Positions 47,860 to 58,198 of a stretch of 64,000 nucleotides of DNA are shown here, one piece after another. The position numbers and the translations under genes were made by a program. Source of the stretch: Aeromonas sp. RU39B (GTDB lineage: Bacteria; Pseudomonadota; Gammaproteobacteria; Enterobacterales; Aeromonadaceae); assembly GCF_900156095.1 (NCBI RefSeq), contig NZ_FTMJ01000009.1, positions 62,001-126,000 on the forward strand. Reading direction: 5' to 3'. Every line of letters begins with the position of its first letter. Position 1 is the first letter of the stretch. The notes below the pieces were generated by a model. That model was not told the origin of the DNA, made no database searches, and saw only the letters and a program-made list of their open reading frames with translations.

Positions 47860-48819
47860 ATGCGCCTTGATCCCTTTACCCTTGTTCTTCTCTCGGTCGT
47901 GCTATTGGCCTCGCTCTTTCCCTGTCAGGGGGTCTGGGCGGACATCTTCTCGCAGCTGACCAATGTTGCCATTGCGCTGCTGTTCTTTATGCACGGCGCC
48001 AAGCTGACCCGGCAGGCCATCATGGCCGGTATCGGTCACTGGCGGTTGCACTTACTGGTGATGGCCAGCACCTTCGTGCTGTTTCCCTTGCTCGGTCTCT
48101 TGTTGCAACCGCTGGCTCCAGCCTGGCTAAGCCCGGAGATCTACCTCGGTTTCCTCTATCTGTGCGCCCTGCCGGCCACGGTTCAGTCCGCTATCGCATT
48201 CACCTCGATGGCTGGTGGTAATGTGGCGGCGGCGGTGTGTAGCGCATCGGCCTCCAGCATTCTCGGTATCTTTGTCTCGCCGGTGCTGGTCGGTTTGCTG
48301 ATCCATGTGCAGGGCGATGGTCCCAGCACCTGGGATGCGATTCAGTCGATCCTGCTGCAACTGATGCTGCCGTTTGTTCTGGGGCACTTGTCGCGTCCGT
48401 TGATCGGCGGCTGGGTCGATCGCCACCGCAAGCTGATTGGTAAAACTGACCAGAGTTCGATCCTGCTGGTGGTCTATGTCGCCTTCAGTCATGCGGTGGT
48501 TGAAGGCATCTGGCATCGGGTTGGCTGGGGCGATCTGCTGTCGATTTTCCTGGTCAGCAGTCTGTTACTGGCGCTGGTGATCACCATCAACACCCAGCTG
48601 GCACGCCGCTTTGGCTTTAACCGGGCGGACGAGATCACCATCGTTTTCTGCGGCTCGAAGAAGAGTCTGGCCAACGGGGTGCCGATGGCCAATGTGCTGT
48701 TCCCGGCGGCCACGGTGGGCATCATGCTGTTGCCGCTGATGCTGTTCCACCAGTTGCAATTGATGGTGTGTGCGGCGCTGGCCCGTCGTTATCAGGCGAC
48801 TGTGGTGAAGGAGGCTTGA
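47860..48819 (+). CDS. yfeH: Bile acid:sodium symporter-like transporter (YfeH type)
   Basis: A membrane transporter of the BASS/SBF-like family with unknown substrate. The 319-residue protein has about ten transmembrane helices, with FFMHGAKLTRQAIMAG near residues 42-57 and PATVQSAIAFTSMAGGNVAA in the middle. The pair ITIVFCGSKKSLANGVPMAN marks the second crossover helix. GGAG stands before the ATG. Its stop codon lies within the -35 box of the copper-efflux operon promoter. Confidence 0.85.
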   Translation: MRLDPFTLVLLSVVLLASLFPCQGVWADIFSQLTNVAIALLFFMHGAKLTRQAIMAGIGHWRLHLLVMASTFVLFPLLGLLLQPLAPAWLSPEIYLGFLYLCALPATVQSAIAFTSMAGGNVAAAVCSASASSILGIFVSPVLVGLLIHVQGDGPSTWDAIQSILLQLMLPFVLGHLSRPLIGGWVDRHRKLIGKTDQSSILLVVYVAFSHAVVEGIWHRVGWGDLLSIFLVSSLLLALVITINTQLARRFGFNRADEITIVFCGSKKSLANGVPMANVLFPAATVGIMLLPLMLFHQLQLMVCAALARRYQATVVKEA

Positions 48820-48846
48820 CCTTACCATCAAGGTAAGGTTTAGGGT
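48816..48846 (+). promoter_or_regulatory. CueR-type MerR-family promoter of the cus operon
   Basis: TTGACC (48816-48821), a 19-base spacer and TAGGGT (48841-48846). The dyad ACCTTACC (48819-48826) / GGTAAGGT (48832-48839) fills the spacer. The over-long spacer with a central dyad is the hallmark of MerR-family activation, and the sequence resembles CueR sites (ACCTTCC-N7-GGAAGGT). No regulator gene lies in the operon. Confidence 0.8.
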
Positions 48847-48872
48847 GACAGTACCCCCATGGAGAGAAACAG

Positions 48873-49250
48873 ATGCAGAATCGGATGCCCACGCACCTGA
48901 TCGCCCGGCTGATGCTGGCGTTGCTGCTTGTCTGCAATCTCACGTTTTGTCTCTCCTGGCATGGCGTGCCGGCGCAGCCTGACTCATCGGCTGTCACGGC
49001 GTGCCATGCCGGTGCAACCAGTGATGCGGCGGCTGTGGATTGTCCCATGCCGTCGGCGCTGGCCGGCACCCTGAATCAGCTGGCTGCCGGCTTGCCCTGG
49101 CTGCTCGTCCCTCTGCTGCTCTGCCTGACCCTGTTTGCACCACCGCTACGCAGTGGTGTTGTGCTGCGCCTGCGTGACGGTCGCGAGCGCGGGGCTCCTC
49201 CTCCCTCCTGGCCACGGCGCCATCTCGAGTTGTGCATCCTGCGTAATTGA
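48873..49250 (+). CDS. Small exported/membrane protein at head of cus operon
   Basis: I do not recognise a named family, although its size and topology resemble short proteins (DUF2946-like) found with copper or TonB genes. The 125-residue product has a signal-like hydrophobic N-terminus (HLIARLMLALLLVCNLTFCL). A short exported stretch contains Cys and His (WHGVPA, TACHAG, VDCPMP), and a second membrane segment lies near 75-90. The metal-ligand residues would suit copper sensing or handling (inference). GGAG precedes the ATG at 48873, 27 bases after the CueR-type -10 box. Confidence 0.65.
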   Translation: MQNRMPTHLIARLMLALLLVCNLTFCLSWHGVPAQPDSSAVTACHAGATSDAAAVDCPMPSALAGTLNQLAAGLPWLLVPLLLCLTLFAPPLRSGVVLRLRDGRERGAPPPSWPRRHLELCILRN

Positions 49251-49319
49251 TTGCTCTCTTGCTGTCAGAGCGGTCGGCCTGTGGCCGGCGTATCCCTGTT
49301 TTTGCGCAAGAGAATGACG

Positions 49320-50789
49320 ATGCAATCTGAACAACATGCAGCGCGCCCGCTTCGGGCGTGGATACTGCTGGTTGTGGCCCTGTTGGCTGCAACCGGTGGC
49401 TATTGGCTGGGCCGTCACCCGTCGGTCCCCCAAGCGGCACAAAGTAAAACGCCCCTTTACTGGGTCAATCCGATGGACCCCAACGACAAGCGACCCGGTC
49501 CAGCAAAGGACTCCATGGGCATGGACTTTATCCCGGTCTATCAGGAGGCGCAGGAGCGTGTCAGCTCGCCCGGCACCGTGACCATCGCCCCCGAGATCCA
49601 GCAGAACATGGGCGTGCGGCTGGCCGAAGTGACCCGGGCTCCCTGGCAGCAGCAGATCGAGACGGTCGGTTATGTGGGATATGACGAAGAGCGTATCGAA
49701 ACCCTGACCGCCCGCATGAATGGCTGGATTCGCCGCCTGCATGTGAAAAGCGAAGGGCAGCCGGTCGCGGCCGGCCAGCCGCTCTACGATATCTATTCAC
49801 CCGACTTGGTAAACGCCCAGAAGGAGTTTCTGATTGCCCGCGCCAGCGGCAATCCGCTGCTGCTCAAGGCCGCTGAAGGCAAGCTGCGGGCGCTCGATAT
49901 TCCACAAGGGCAGATCGCCAGGCTACAGGCGGGTGGCCAGGTGGAGCAGACCATCCGCATCAGCGCACCACGTAGCGGCTACCTGAGCGATCTGAAGATT
50001 CGTGAAGGGCAGTATGTGGAGCCGGCCGATCCGCTGTTTTCATTGGTGTCGCTCGGTGAGGTGTGGGTCAGCGCCGAGTTGTTCGAGCGGCAAGCTGGCA
50101 TGGTCACGGTGGGCATGCCGGTCAGTATGACCCTCGATTATGTGCCGGGGCGAGTGTGGCAGGGGCGAGTCGATTACGTCTATCCGACCCTGGATGCCGC
50201 CACTCGCACGCTCAAGGTGCGGCTGCGCTTTAGTAATCCGGACGGTTTTCTCAAGCCCAACATGTTTGCCTCCCTGCATCTGACCCGGGCGTTTGCTCCC
50301 GTGCTGCAAGTACCGGCCGAGGCGGTGATCCGCAGCGGCAGTCAGGACCGGGTGGTGCTGGCGCTTGGCGATGGCCGCTTCAAGTCGGTGGCGGTGCGCT
50401 TGGGGGCACGCGAAGGCGAGCTACAGGCCATTGTCGAGGGGGTCGAGGAGGGTGACAAGGTAGTCAGCTCGGCCCAATTTTTGATTGACTCGGAGTCGAG
50501 CCAGCGCTCTGACTTCCTGCGCATGAGCGCACTGCGGCCCGATTCGGTCTGGGCCGAAGGCACCATCACGGCCATCGATGGCCGCCATGTCACACTCTCC
50601 CATCAGGCTATCCCGCAGTGGCAGTGGCCGGCGATGGAGATGGAGTTTCTGCTGGCGGAGGGGGTCGAGCTGGGCGCACTCAAGGTTGGCAGCCCGCTGC
50701 GTTTCGAAATGCACCAGCAGGGAGATGACTATGTTATCAGCGCCATCAAACCGGTTGCTGAGCAGCCCGCCACCGGAGGGCCGTCATAA
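49320..50789 (+). CDS. cusB: CusB-type RND periplasmic adaptor with C-terminal CusF domain
   Basis: Membrane-fusion subunit of a Cu(I)/Ag(I) efflux system. The 489-residue protein has an N-terminal membrane/signal segment. A degenerate heavy-metal-binding domain follows ([19 protein letters not shown], then MGMDFIPVY), then lipoyl, helical-hairpin and beta-barrel adaptor domains. From about residue 415 it carries a CusF-like OB domain with His428, Trp436, Met439 and Met441, exactly the 8-3-2 spacing of E. coli CusF His36, Trp44, Met47, Met49. E. coli CusB (about 407) lacks this. The ATG at 49320 follows AAGAGA; ATG 49314 is an alternative. It overlaps cusA by one base. Confidence 0.93.
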   Translation: MQSEQHAARPLRAWILLVVALLAATGGYWLGRHPSVPQAAQSKTPLYWVNPMDPNDKRPGPAKDSMGMDFIPVYQEAQERVSSPGTVTIAPEIQQNMGVRLAEVTRAPWQQQIETVGYVGYDEERIETLTARMNGWIRRLHVKSEGQPVAAGQPLYDIYSPDLVNAQKEFLIARASGNPLLLKAAEGKLRALDIPQGQIARLQAGGQVEQTIRISAPRSGYLSDLKIREGQYVEPADPLFSLVSLGEVWVSAELFERQAGMVTVGMPVSMTLDYVPGRVWQGRVDYVYPTLDAATRTLKVRLRFSNPDGFLKPNMFASLHLTRAFAPVLQVPAEAVIRSGSQDRVVLALGDGRFKSVAVRLGAREGELQAIVEGVEEGDKVVSSAQFLIDSESSQRSDFLRMSALRPDSVWAEGTITAIDGRHVTLSHQAIPQWQWPAMEMEFLLAEGVELGALKVGSPLRFEMHQQGDDYVISAIKPVAEQPATGGPS

Positions 50790-53700
50790 TGATCGCTGCC
50801 ATTATCCGCTGGTCACTCGGCAACCGCTTTTTGGTGCTGCTGGTGACGGTGTTGTTGACGGCCTGGGGGCTCTGGTCGGTGCGCCAGACACCCGTTGATG
50901 CCCTGCCCGATCTCTCTGATGTGCAGGTGATCATCAAGACCAGTTACCCCGGTCAGGCGCCGCAGGTGGTGGAGGATCAGGTCACCTATCCGCTCACCAC
51001 CGCGCTGCTGTCGGTACCTGGGGCCACGACGGTGCGCGGTTACTCCTTCTTTGGCGACTCGTTTGTGTATGTGCTGTTTGATGACAAGACCGATCTTTAC
51101 TGGGCGCGGGCACGGGTGCTGGAGTATCTGAGCCAGGTCGCTCCCAATCTGCCGAGCGATGCCAAACCGCAGCTTGGGCCCGATGCGACCGGAGTGGGGT
51201 GGGTGTATCAGTATGCGCTGGTCGATCGCAGTGGCCGTCACGATCTGGCTCAGCTCACCTCGCTGCAAAACTGGTTTCTGAAATATGAGCTGCAGACCGT
51301 ACCGGGGGTGGCGGAAGTGGCTACCGTCGGCGGCATGGTCAAGCAGTATCAGGTGCGGGTCGATCCCGACAAGTTGCGTGCTTACGGCATTCCGCTGTCA
51401 CTGATCAAAAGTGCCATTGAGGAGGGCAATCAGGAGACTGGCGCCTCGGTCATTGAAATGGCCGAGGCCGAGTACATGGTGCGTGCCAGTGGTTATCTGA
51501 ACGGGGTTGCGGATCTGCGCAAGATTCCCCTCGGAACCCGAGTGCGCGGTGCGCCGCTCACCTTGGGCGATGTGGCCGAGATCGGTACCGGTCCGCAGAT
51601 GCGGCGCGGGGTCGCCGAGCTCAATGGCGAAGGGGAGGTGGTCGGCGGCATCATCGTCATGCGTTATGGCGAAAATGCCCAACGCACCATAGACGGCGTC
51701 AAAGCACGGCTGGCACAGCTTACATCCAGCCTGCCTGACGGGGTGGAGCTGGTGACCGTCTACGACCGCTCCAGTCTGATCGAGCGTGCCATCGACAACC
51801 TGTCGGGCAAGCTGCTGGAAGAGTTTGTGGTGGTCGTGCTGGTGTGTCTGGCGTTCCTGTTTCACCTGCGCTCATCGCTGGTGGTGGTGATCAGCCTGCC
51901 GATCGCCATTCTGGTGGCCTTTATTATCATGCACTTGCAGGGTATCAACGCCAACATCATGTCGCTGGGTGGTATTGCTATCGCCATCGGCGCCATGGTG
52001 GACGGCGCCATCGTGATGATCGAGAACGTGCACAAACATATGGAGCGCACCGCCCTCACCCGTGAGAACCGCTGGCAGGTGATCTTCGAAGCCAGTGCCG
52101 AGGTGGGGCCGGCTATCTTCTTCTCGCTGCTGATCATCACCATGAGTTTCGTGCCGGTGTTTACCCTCGAGGCGCAAGAGGGGCGCATGTTTGCACCGCT
52201 GGCTTACACCAAGACTTATGCCATGGCAGCAGCAGCGGCGCTGGCCATCACGCTGGTGCCGGTGCTGATGGGCTACTTCATCCGTGGCCGGGTGCTGGCC
52301 GAGCAGGCCAACCCCCTCAACCGCTGGCTGACCCGAGGTTATATCCCCTTGCTCAAGGGCGTGCTGGCCTGGCCCAAAACCACCTTGTTGTTGGCGGGCG
52401 TAATCACGGTGGCGGGTCTTTATCCCCTGCAACACCTGGGATCGGAGTTTGTACCGACCCTCGACGAGGGGGATCTCATGTATATGCCGACCACCTACGC
52501 CAACCTGTCGGTCGGCAAGGCGCGCGAGCTGTTGCAGCAGACTGACCGTCTGATCCGTACCGTCCCCGAGGTCGAGAGCGTGTTTGGCAAGGCCGGACGC
52601 GCCGATACTGCCACCGATCCGGCCGATCTGGTGATGTTTGAAACGGTGCTACAGCTCAAGCCGCGCGATCAGTGGCGCCCCGGCATGACACCGGAGACGC
52701 TGCATGCAGAGCTTGACGGCCTGATCCGCTTTCCCGGCCTCACCAACGCCTGGGTTCCCCCCATCAAGACCCGCATCGATATGTTGGCCACGGGCATCAA
52801 AACCCCGGTCGGTATCAAGATTGCCGGCCCCGACATCCGCGTGATTGAGCAGATTGGCCGCCAGCTGGAGCAGATCTTACGGCAGGTGCCGGGGCTGGGC
52901 TCAGTCTATGCCGAGCGGGTGGCCGGTGGCCGCTACGTCAAGGTCGATATCGACCGACTGCGCGCTGCCCGCTACGGGCTCAATATCGCCGACGTGCAGG
53001 CGGTGCTGGCCACCGCCGTGGGTGGGATGGACATAGGGCAAACCATCGAGGGGCGCGAGCGTTACCCCATCAACCTGCGCTACCCACAAACTTACCGCGA
53101 CTCGCCGGAAGCCCTCGCCAACTTGCCGCTGGTGACGCCGGATGGCGCCCGTATTGCGCTGGCCGATGTGGCGACCATCCGCTTGGCCATCGACGCACCC
53201 ATGCTGCGCAGTGAAGATGCCCGCCTCAACGGCTGGGTTTATGTGGATGTCAGTGACCGCGACATCGGCTCCTTTGTGGGCGAAGCGCGCAGCCGGGTGG
53301 AGCAGTCGCTGGCACTGCCGGCCGGTTATTCTCTTAGCTGGTCCGGTCAGTACGAATATATGGAGCGCGCCAAGGCGCGGCTGGCCTATGTGGTGCCCTT
53401 GACCCTCGGCATCATAGTGCTGCTGCTTTATCTGGCGTTTAAGCGCATCAGTGAGGTGCTGATCATTCTCGGCTCGCTGCCGCTGGCTGTAGTGGGTGGC
53501 ATCTGGACGGTCTGGCTGCTCGGTTTCAACCTCTCGGTTGCCGTGGGGGTGGGCTTTATCGCCTTGGCCGGTGTGGCGGTGGAGACCGGTGTCCTGATGC
53601 TGGTCTACCTCAACCATGCTTGGGAAGAGACGTGTATCCGCCATAGCCCCGACCGCCAACGCCTGCACACGGCCGTGATCGAAGGGGCGGCTCTGCGTCT

Positions 53701-53917
53701 GCGTCCCAAGATGATGACGGTGGTGACTATTATCGTCGGGCTGCTACCCATTATGTGGAGTCAGGGGACCGGCTCTGAAGTGATGCAGCGCGTCGCCGCG
53801 CCGATGATTGGCGGCATGGTGAGCGCGCTGGTACTGACGCTGCTGGTGTTGCCAGCCATCTATTTTCTGTGGCGCGGCCGCCGGCTGCGCGCATCTATTG
53901 ATCTTGAGGAGAAGTAA
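50789..53917 (+). CDS. cusA: CusA-type heavy-metal RND efflux pump
   Basis: Inner-membrane proton-driven pump that exports Cu(I)/Ag(I) through CusB and an outer-membrane channel. The 1042-residue protein (E. coli 1047) has 12 transmembrane helices and two large periplasmic loops. The HME-RND signatures include [20 protein letters not shown] and the TM4 proton-relay segment [20 protein letters not shown]. No outer-membrane CusC is encoded in this operon, so the pump must use a channel encoded elsewhere. Its ATG overlaps the cusB stop (TAATG). Confidence 0.96.
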   Translation: MIAAIIRWSLGNRFLVLLVTVLLTAWGLWSVRQTPVDALPDLSDVQVIIKTSYPGQAPQVVEDQVTYPLTTALLSVPGATTVRGYSFFGDSFVYVLFDDKTDLYWARARVLEYLSQVAPNLPSDAKPQLGPDATGVGWVYQYALVDRSGRHDLAQLTSLQNWFLKYELQTVPGVAEVATVGGMVKQYQVRVDPDKLRAYGIPLSLIKSAIEEGNQETGASVIEMAEAEYMVRASGYLNGVADLRKIPLGTRVRGAPLTLGDVAEIGTGPQMRRGVAELNGEGEVVGGIIVMRYGENAQRTIDGVKARLAQLTSSLPDGVELVTVYDRSSLIERAIDNLSGKLLEEFVVVVLVCLAFLFHLRSSLVVVISLPIAILVAFIIMHLQGINANIMSLGGIAIAIGAMVDGAIVMIENVHKHMERTALTRENRWQVIFEASAEVGPAIFFSLLIITMSFVPVFTLEAQEGRMFAPLAYTKTYAMAAAAALAITLVPVLMGYFIRGRVLAEQANPLNRWLTRGYIPLLKGVLAWPKTTLLLAGVITVAGLYPLQHLGSEFVPTLDEGDLMYMPTTYANLSVGKARELLQQTDRLIRTVPEVESVFGKAGRADTATDPADLVMFETVLQLKPRDQWRPGMTPETLHAELDGLIRFPGLTNAWVPPIKTRIDMLATGIKTPVGIKIAGPDIRVIEQIGRQLEQILRQVPGLGSVYAERVAGGRYVKVDIDRLRAARYGLNIADVQAVLATAVGGMDIGQTIEGRERYPINLRYPQTYRDSPEALANLPLVTPDGARIALADVATIRLAIDAPMLRSEDARLNGWVYVDVSDRDIGSFVGEARSRVEQSLALPAGYSLSWSGQYEYMERAKARLAYVVPLTLGIIVLLLYLAFKRISEVLIILGSLPLAVVGGIWTVWLLGFNLSVAVGVGFIALAGVAVETGVLMLVYLNHAWEETCIRHSPDRQRLHTAVIEGAALRLRPKMMTVVTIIVGLLPIMWSQGTGSEVMQRVAAPMIGGMVSALVLTLLVLPAIYFLWRGRRLRASIDLEEK

Positions 53918-53919
53918 TC

Positions 53920-54258
53920 ATGAAGAGCCTTACCTGGCCGCTGCTGGCGGCCCTGTTGACACTGCCCGCCCTGGCCGACGAGATGAGCATGTCCCATAGC
54001 GGGATGGATCACTCTGCAATGCAGGGGAGCATGCAGCCAACCGATGCCGCCAGTCATGGCGTGATCCGCAAGATTGACGGCAACAAACTGACCCTCAAGC
54101 ACGGACCGCTGACCAATCTGGGCATGCCGGCCATGACCATGACCTTTGAAGCCGTCACCCCGTCCGAGTTAAACGGCTTGCAGGTGGGGGATAAGGTGCG
54201 ATTTACCGCGCGAACAGAGAACAGCAAGTTGTTGGCAGAAGGGATCGCCAAGGAGTGA
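53920..54258 (+). CDS. cusF: Periplasmic copper/silver chaperone CusF
   Basis: CusF carries Cu(I)/Ag(I) in the periplasm to CusB. The 112-residue product has a signal peptide (MKSLTWPLLAALLTLPALA), a His/Met-rich linker (MSMSHSGMDHSAMQGSM) and the OB-fold domain. Ligands are His61, Met72 and Met74 in KHGPLTNLGMPAMTMTF. The position of the E. coli capping Trp44 is Met69, giving a possible His-Met3 site. GAGGAG precedes the ATG, 2 bases after cusA. Confidence 0.93.
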   Translation: MKSLTWPLLAALLTLPALADEMSMSHSGMDHSAMQGSMQPTDAASHGVIRKIDGNKLTLKHGPLTNLGMPAMTMTFEAVTPSELNGLQVGDKVRFTARTENSKLLAEGIAKE

Positions 54259-54292
54259 ATAGAGTGAAAGGGGCTCTCGTCTAAGTGGGCGC

Positions 54293-54351
54293 ACCGGTCA
54301 TCAACGGCGAAGTAGGTGACCGGTTCGAGGCGGGAGTGTTATCTGACCGGT
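54293..54351. promoter_or_regulatory. Three ACCGGT operator-like sites before ebgR
   Basis: ACCGGT occurs at 54293-54298, 54320-54325 and 54346-54351, spaced 27 and 26 bases. All are within TGACCGGT or its complement. Palindromes with a central CG are typical of LacI/GalR operators, so autoregulation by the downstream EbgR-like protein is likely (inference). Confidence 0.45.
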
Positions 54352-54453
54352 TATCATCCACCAACGGTAGCCGAATGGGCTCTGATCACCTTTCTTCGTG
54401 AGAAGCAGGGCGACTTTTAACAATTCTGGGCTGGGCAGGCCGATGGCGCGTGA

Positions 54454-55488
<1,035 letters not shown>

Positions 55489-55494
55489 ATGGGT

Positions 55495-55971
55495 TTATAG
55501 CGAACGCGTCATGCGCAGCAGGTCCCAACGCTCTCCTGCCACCGTCATGCTGGCCGGCTCACGGCTGGTGATGGTAAATCCCAGTGATTGATAGCAGGCT
55601 CTGGCCGCCGCGTTGTGCTCAAATACCGCCAGCGTGAAGCGGGTGCAGGCGAAGGTCTGCTCGGCGTGTCGCATAGCCAACTGCAGCATCGGTTTGGCCA
55701 GCCCTTTGCCACGCTGGTCGGGGGCGATAAACACCCGGCACAGGCGACAGTGGTGCGGCTCGACCTCAACCAGCTCAATAAACCCGGCCGCTGCGCCATC
55801 AACTTGCAGCACCCATGGATGCACCTGCGGCTGGGCGCAGTGGGCCGCGATCTGCTCTGCCGTCAGCGGGAAACGGTAAGTGGGCCCGCCCCACAACACA
55901 TTCAGCGCCGGGCTATCAATCCAGCGCAGCAGCAGCAGGTAATCCTCTTTGGTAAATGCGGTCAAAATCAT
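55495..55971 (-). CDS. GNAT family N-acetyltransferase
   Basis: A 158-residue GNAT protein with the acetyl-CoA motif CRVFIAPDQRGKGLAKPML and the C-terminal strand-helix FEHNAAARACYQSLGFTI typical of small GNATs. The N-terminal half is FTKEDYLLLLRWIDSPALNV. Substrate unknown. It is convergent with the EbgR-like gene, with only 6 bases between the stops. Confidence 0.85.
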   Translation of the reverse strand: MILTAFTKEDYLLLLRWIDSPALNVLWGGPTYRFPLTAEQIAAHCAQPQVHPWVLQVDGAAAGFIELVEVEPHHCRLCRVFIAPDQRGKGLAKPMLQLAMRHAEQTFACTRFTLAVFEHNAAARACYQSLGFTITSREPASMTVAGERWDLLRMTRSL

Positions 55972-56148
55972 CTGATTATCCTTATCGCCCGTAGTTTTCC
56001 ATGAGTGATGCCGGCCAAGGCTTTTTAAAGTCGGTGCTCACGACTTTATCTTCACTGCCGGTTGGTCGCTCTTAAACAGAAAGTTTATCCAGCCTTTGGT
56101 CACGATAAATCTCACGTTCAAGCAGCATCAGCAGGATTGAAGCGACCC

Positions 56149-56931
56149 ATGAACATCAACGGTAGTGATTACACTCTGGCCAAAGTGGGTAAAGAGCTTA
56201 CCCAGCAATCGGATTCGGAGATAGAAAAGCAGGAGCGGCTGCTGACTATCGCCCAGTCTCTGCTTGGCGAGTTTGGCCATCAATGGAATGCCCACGCGCT
56301 GGTTGCCCAGAAGCGGCAAACCCTCAGTCGGATTCTTTACTACAACCAGCTGTATCAGAAAATCCTGGAAGTCCCGGGCGTAATCTGTGAATTCGGTGTG
56401 CAGTGGGGGGCAACGCTGACCCAGATGATCAATCTGCGCGGCATGTATGAACCCTATAACGTCAGTCGCAAGATCATCGGCTTTGACACCTTCTCCGGCT
56501 TTCCCAATGTGAACGAGAAGGATGGTGGTTTCTCCCGTATTGGCGACTACTCCACAACCGAGAATTACGAGCAGTTGCTCGACGAGATCCTGACCATTCA
56601 TGAGTCGCTCTCACCGCTCTCTCATATCCGCAAGTTCGAGTTGGTCAAGGGCGACGCCTCGCTGACCATCGAGGATTGGCTAGTGCGAAACCCGCACGCC
56701 ATCATCTCTATGGCGATCTTCGATATGGATGTCTACAAGCCGACTAAAACCGTGCTGGAAAAAATTATCCCGCGTCTGGTGAAGGGGTCGGTGCTGGTGT
56801 TTGACGAACTCAATTGTCAGCACTTCCCGGGGGAAACCCTGGCCGTGCAGGAGGTGCTGGGCCTTAACAACCTGGCTCTGCGTCGTCATCCACACCAGAC
56901 TTACTGCTCTTGGGCTGTGTTTGGTGAATGA
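56149..56931 (+). CDS. TylF/MycF-like SAM-dependent methyltransferase
   Basis: Predicted O-methyltransferase for sugars or sugar nucleotides. The 260-residue protein has VICEFGVQWGATLTQM and KIIGFDTFSGFPNVNEKDGG, the region that binds SAM and metal in TylF-type sugar methyltransferases. AIISMAIFDMDVYKPTK follows. The ATG at 56149 opens MNINGSDYTLAKVGKEL; it has only a weak GGATTG before it. It converges on the transferase gene with a terminator between, and the shared context suggests that it decorates a surface polymer (inference). Confidence 0.8.
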   Translation: MNINGSDYTLAKVGKELTQQSDSEIEKQERLLTIAQSLLGEFGHQWNAHALVAQKRQTLSRILYYNQLYQKILEVPGVICEFGVQWGATLTQMINLRGMYEPYNVSRKIIGFDTFSGFPNVNEKDGGFSRIGDYSTTENYEQLLDEILTIHESLSPLSHIRKFELVKGDASLTIEDWLVRNPHAIISMAIFDMDVYKPTKTVLEKIIPRLVKGSVLVFDELNCQHFPGETLAVQEVLGLNNLALRRHPHQTYCSWAVFGE

Positions 56932-56938
56932 TGAAAAT

Positions 56939-56968
56939 CGCCCCGGCTGGTCCGGGGCGTTTTGTTTT
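56939..56968 (+). terminator. Terminator of the methyltransferase gene
   Basis: CGCCCCGG (56939-56946) and CCGGGGCG (56952-56959) with loop CTGGT, then TTTTGTTTT. Confidence 0.85.
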
Positions 56969-56984
56969 AAGGGGATGCTCAGGT

Positions 56985-58175
56985 TCAGACTATGGTCAGC
57001 CGGTGCCGTTCCAGCTGTTTCTGCTCGTTAAGTACCATGATCTTGGTCGCCAGCAGCTCACAGGCGTTGTGGTTATCGCTGTCGAAGATGAACTTGCAGA
57101 GCGCCTTGCGCGCCTCAGATTTACTGTCACGGAACAGGGCTTCGCCAAACATCTCGGCGACGTTGTCATGGGTGACGGAGTAGCGAAAAGCGCCCTGGTC
57201 CGGTGAGTTGGCGTAGTTGAACTCAGGGCCGTTATCGGTGTCGACAGTCAGGATGGGGCGATCCAGCAGCAGATAGTCGAACACGATGGACGAGTAGTCA
57301 GTGACCATGGCTGCAAACGCCTTCATATGCGGATAGATATCCACCGAAGGATCGATCACAAACAGATTGGGTGCCTTGAGCGTCAGGGGTTTGCCCTTGG
57401 CAAAGGGGTGTTTTTTGATAAACACCTGAATGTCATGTTGTTGGCAGAATTGCAATATCGCTGTTTGTACGGCCTGATGGTTCAGACCAATGTTCTCGAC
57501 CCAGGTGGGTGCCAGCAGGATTTTTCGTTGTGGGCTGCGATAGAGGGCGCGCTGCACCGGCGGCGTCAGCTCAGCACCCAGCAGTTCGCGTGGTTTGCTA
57601 TCGCGTAGCAGCACCTCGTTGCGCGGATAGCCGGCACGGATCAGCTGGCGGGCACCGAAGAACTCATGCCACTTGTCATCGACAAAGGCCGACGGGCTGA
57701 GGTAGTAATCGGCCTGGGTGGCACCAATCAACGTCTTGGTTACCTGCAGGGATTCGAGATCCCGCTGGGCAGTGGTGCCCAGATCGATTTTTTTGACGCC
57801 GATGCCGTGCCACAACTGGATGGTGAGCGAACCGGCCAGACAGGCCAGCATCATCATGTTGCCGTTGACGCTCTCCAGCGGATTGACGCAGAACACCGAG
57901 AGCGTCGCTTCCAGGAAGATCTGATAGGTGAATTTGGGATCGGCGGCGATGTTGAAGGCGGGAATGCCCTGGCGCTTTAGGCTATCAACCAGCGTTGCGT
58001 TACCCGAGCACCAGAAGATTCGGTAATCCGGATAGTGCTCCAGCATGTGCAAGAACAGGTACTTGGTGTTGTCGCAGAAGCTGTCTCGACCAAAGAACAG
58101 AATCAGCCGCTCTTTCTTCTTCTTTTTCGACAAGGTTTCCAGATCATCGCAGAGCGCAAGAACCGCCGGATTCAT
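56985..58175 (-). CDS. CDP-glycerol/ribitol polyol-phosphate transferase (TagB/TagF-like)
   Basis: Predicted to transfer glycerol- or ribitol-phosphate from the CDP-activated donor to a membrane or surface polymer, the chemistry of teichoic acid and some capsules. The 396-residue protein contains the PF04464-type features: WHGIGVKKI (122-130), LAPTW (221-225), KKHP (254-257) and VTDYSSIVFDYLLLDRPIL (291-309). The length is like TagB rather than the 746-residue TagF. AGGTGG precedes the ATG at 58175. The upstream gene for the CDP-polyol enzyme ends 23 bases before it, so they form an operon. Confidence 0.85.
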   Translation of the reverse strand: MNPAVLALCDDLETLSKKKKKERLILFFGRDSFCDNTKYLFLHMLEHYPDYRIFWCSGNATLVDSLKRQGIPAFNIAADPKFTYQIFLEATLSVFCVNPLESVNGNMMMLACLAGSLTIQLWHGIGVKKIDLGTTAQRDLESLQVTKTLIGATQADYYLSPSAFVDDKWHEFFGARQLIRAGYPRNEVLLRDSKPRELLGAELTPPVQRALYRSPQRKILLAPTWVENIGLNHQAVQTAILQFCQQHDIQVFIKKHPFAKGKPLTLKAPNLFVIDPSVDIYPHMKAFAAMVTDYSSIVFDYLLLDRPILTVDTDNGPEFNYANSPDQGAFRYSVTHDNVAEMFGEALFRDSKSEARKALCKFIFDSDNHNACELLATKIMVLNEQKQLERHRLTIV

Positions 58176-58198
58176 GAGAGATACCACCTGGAGTTGAA

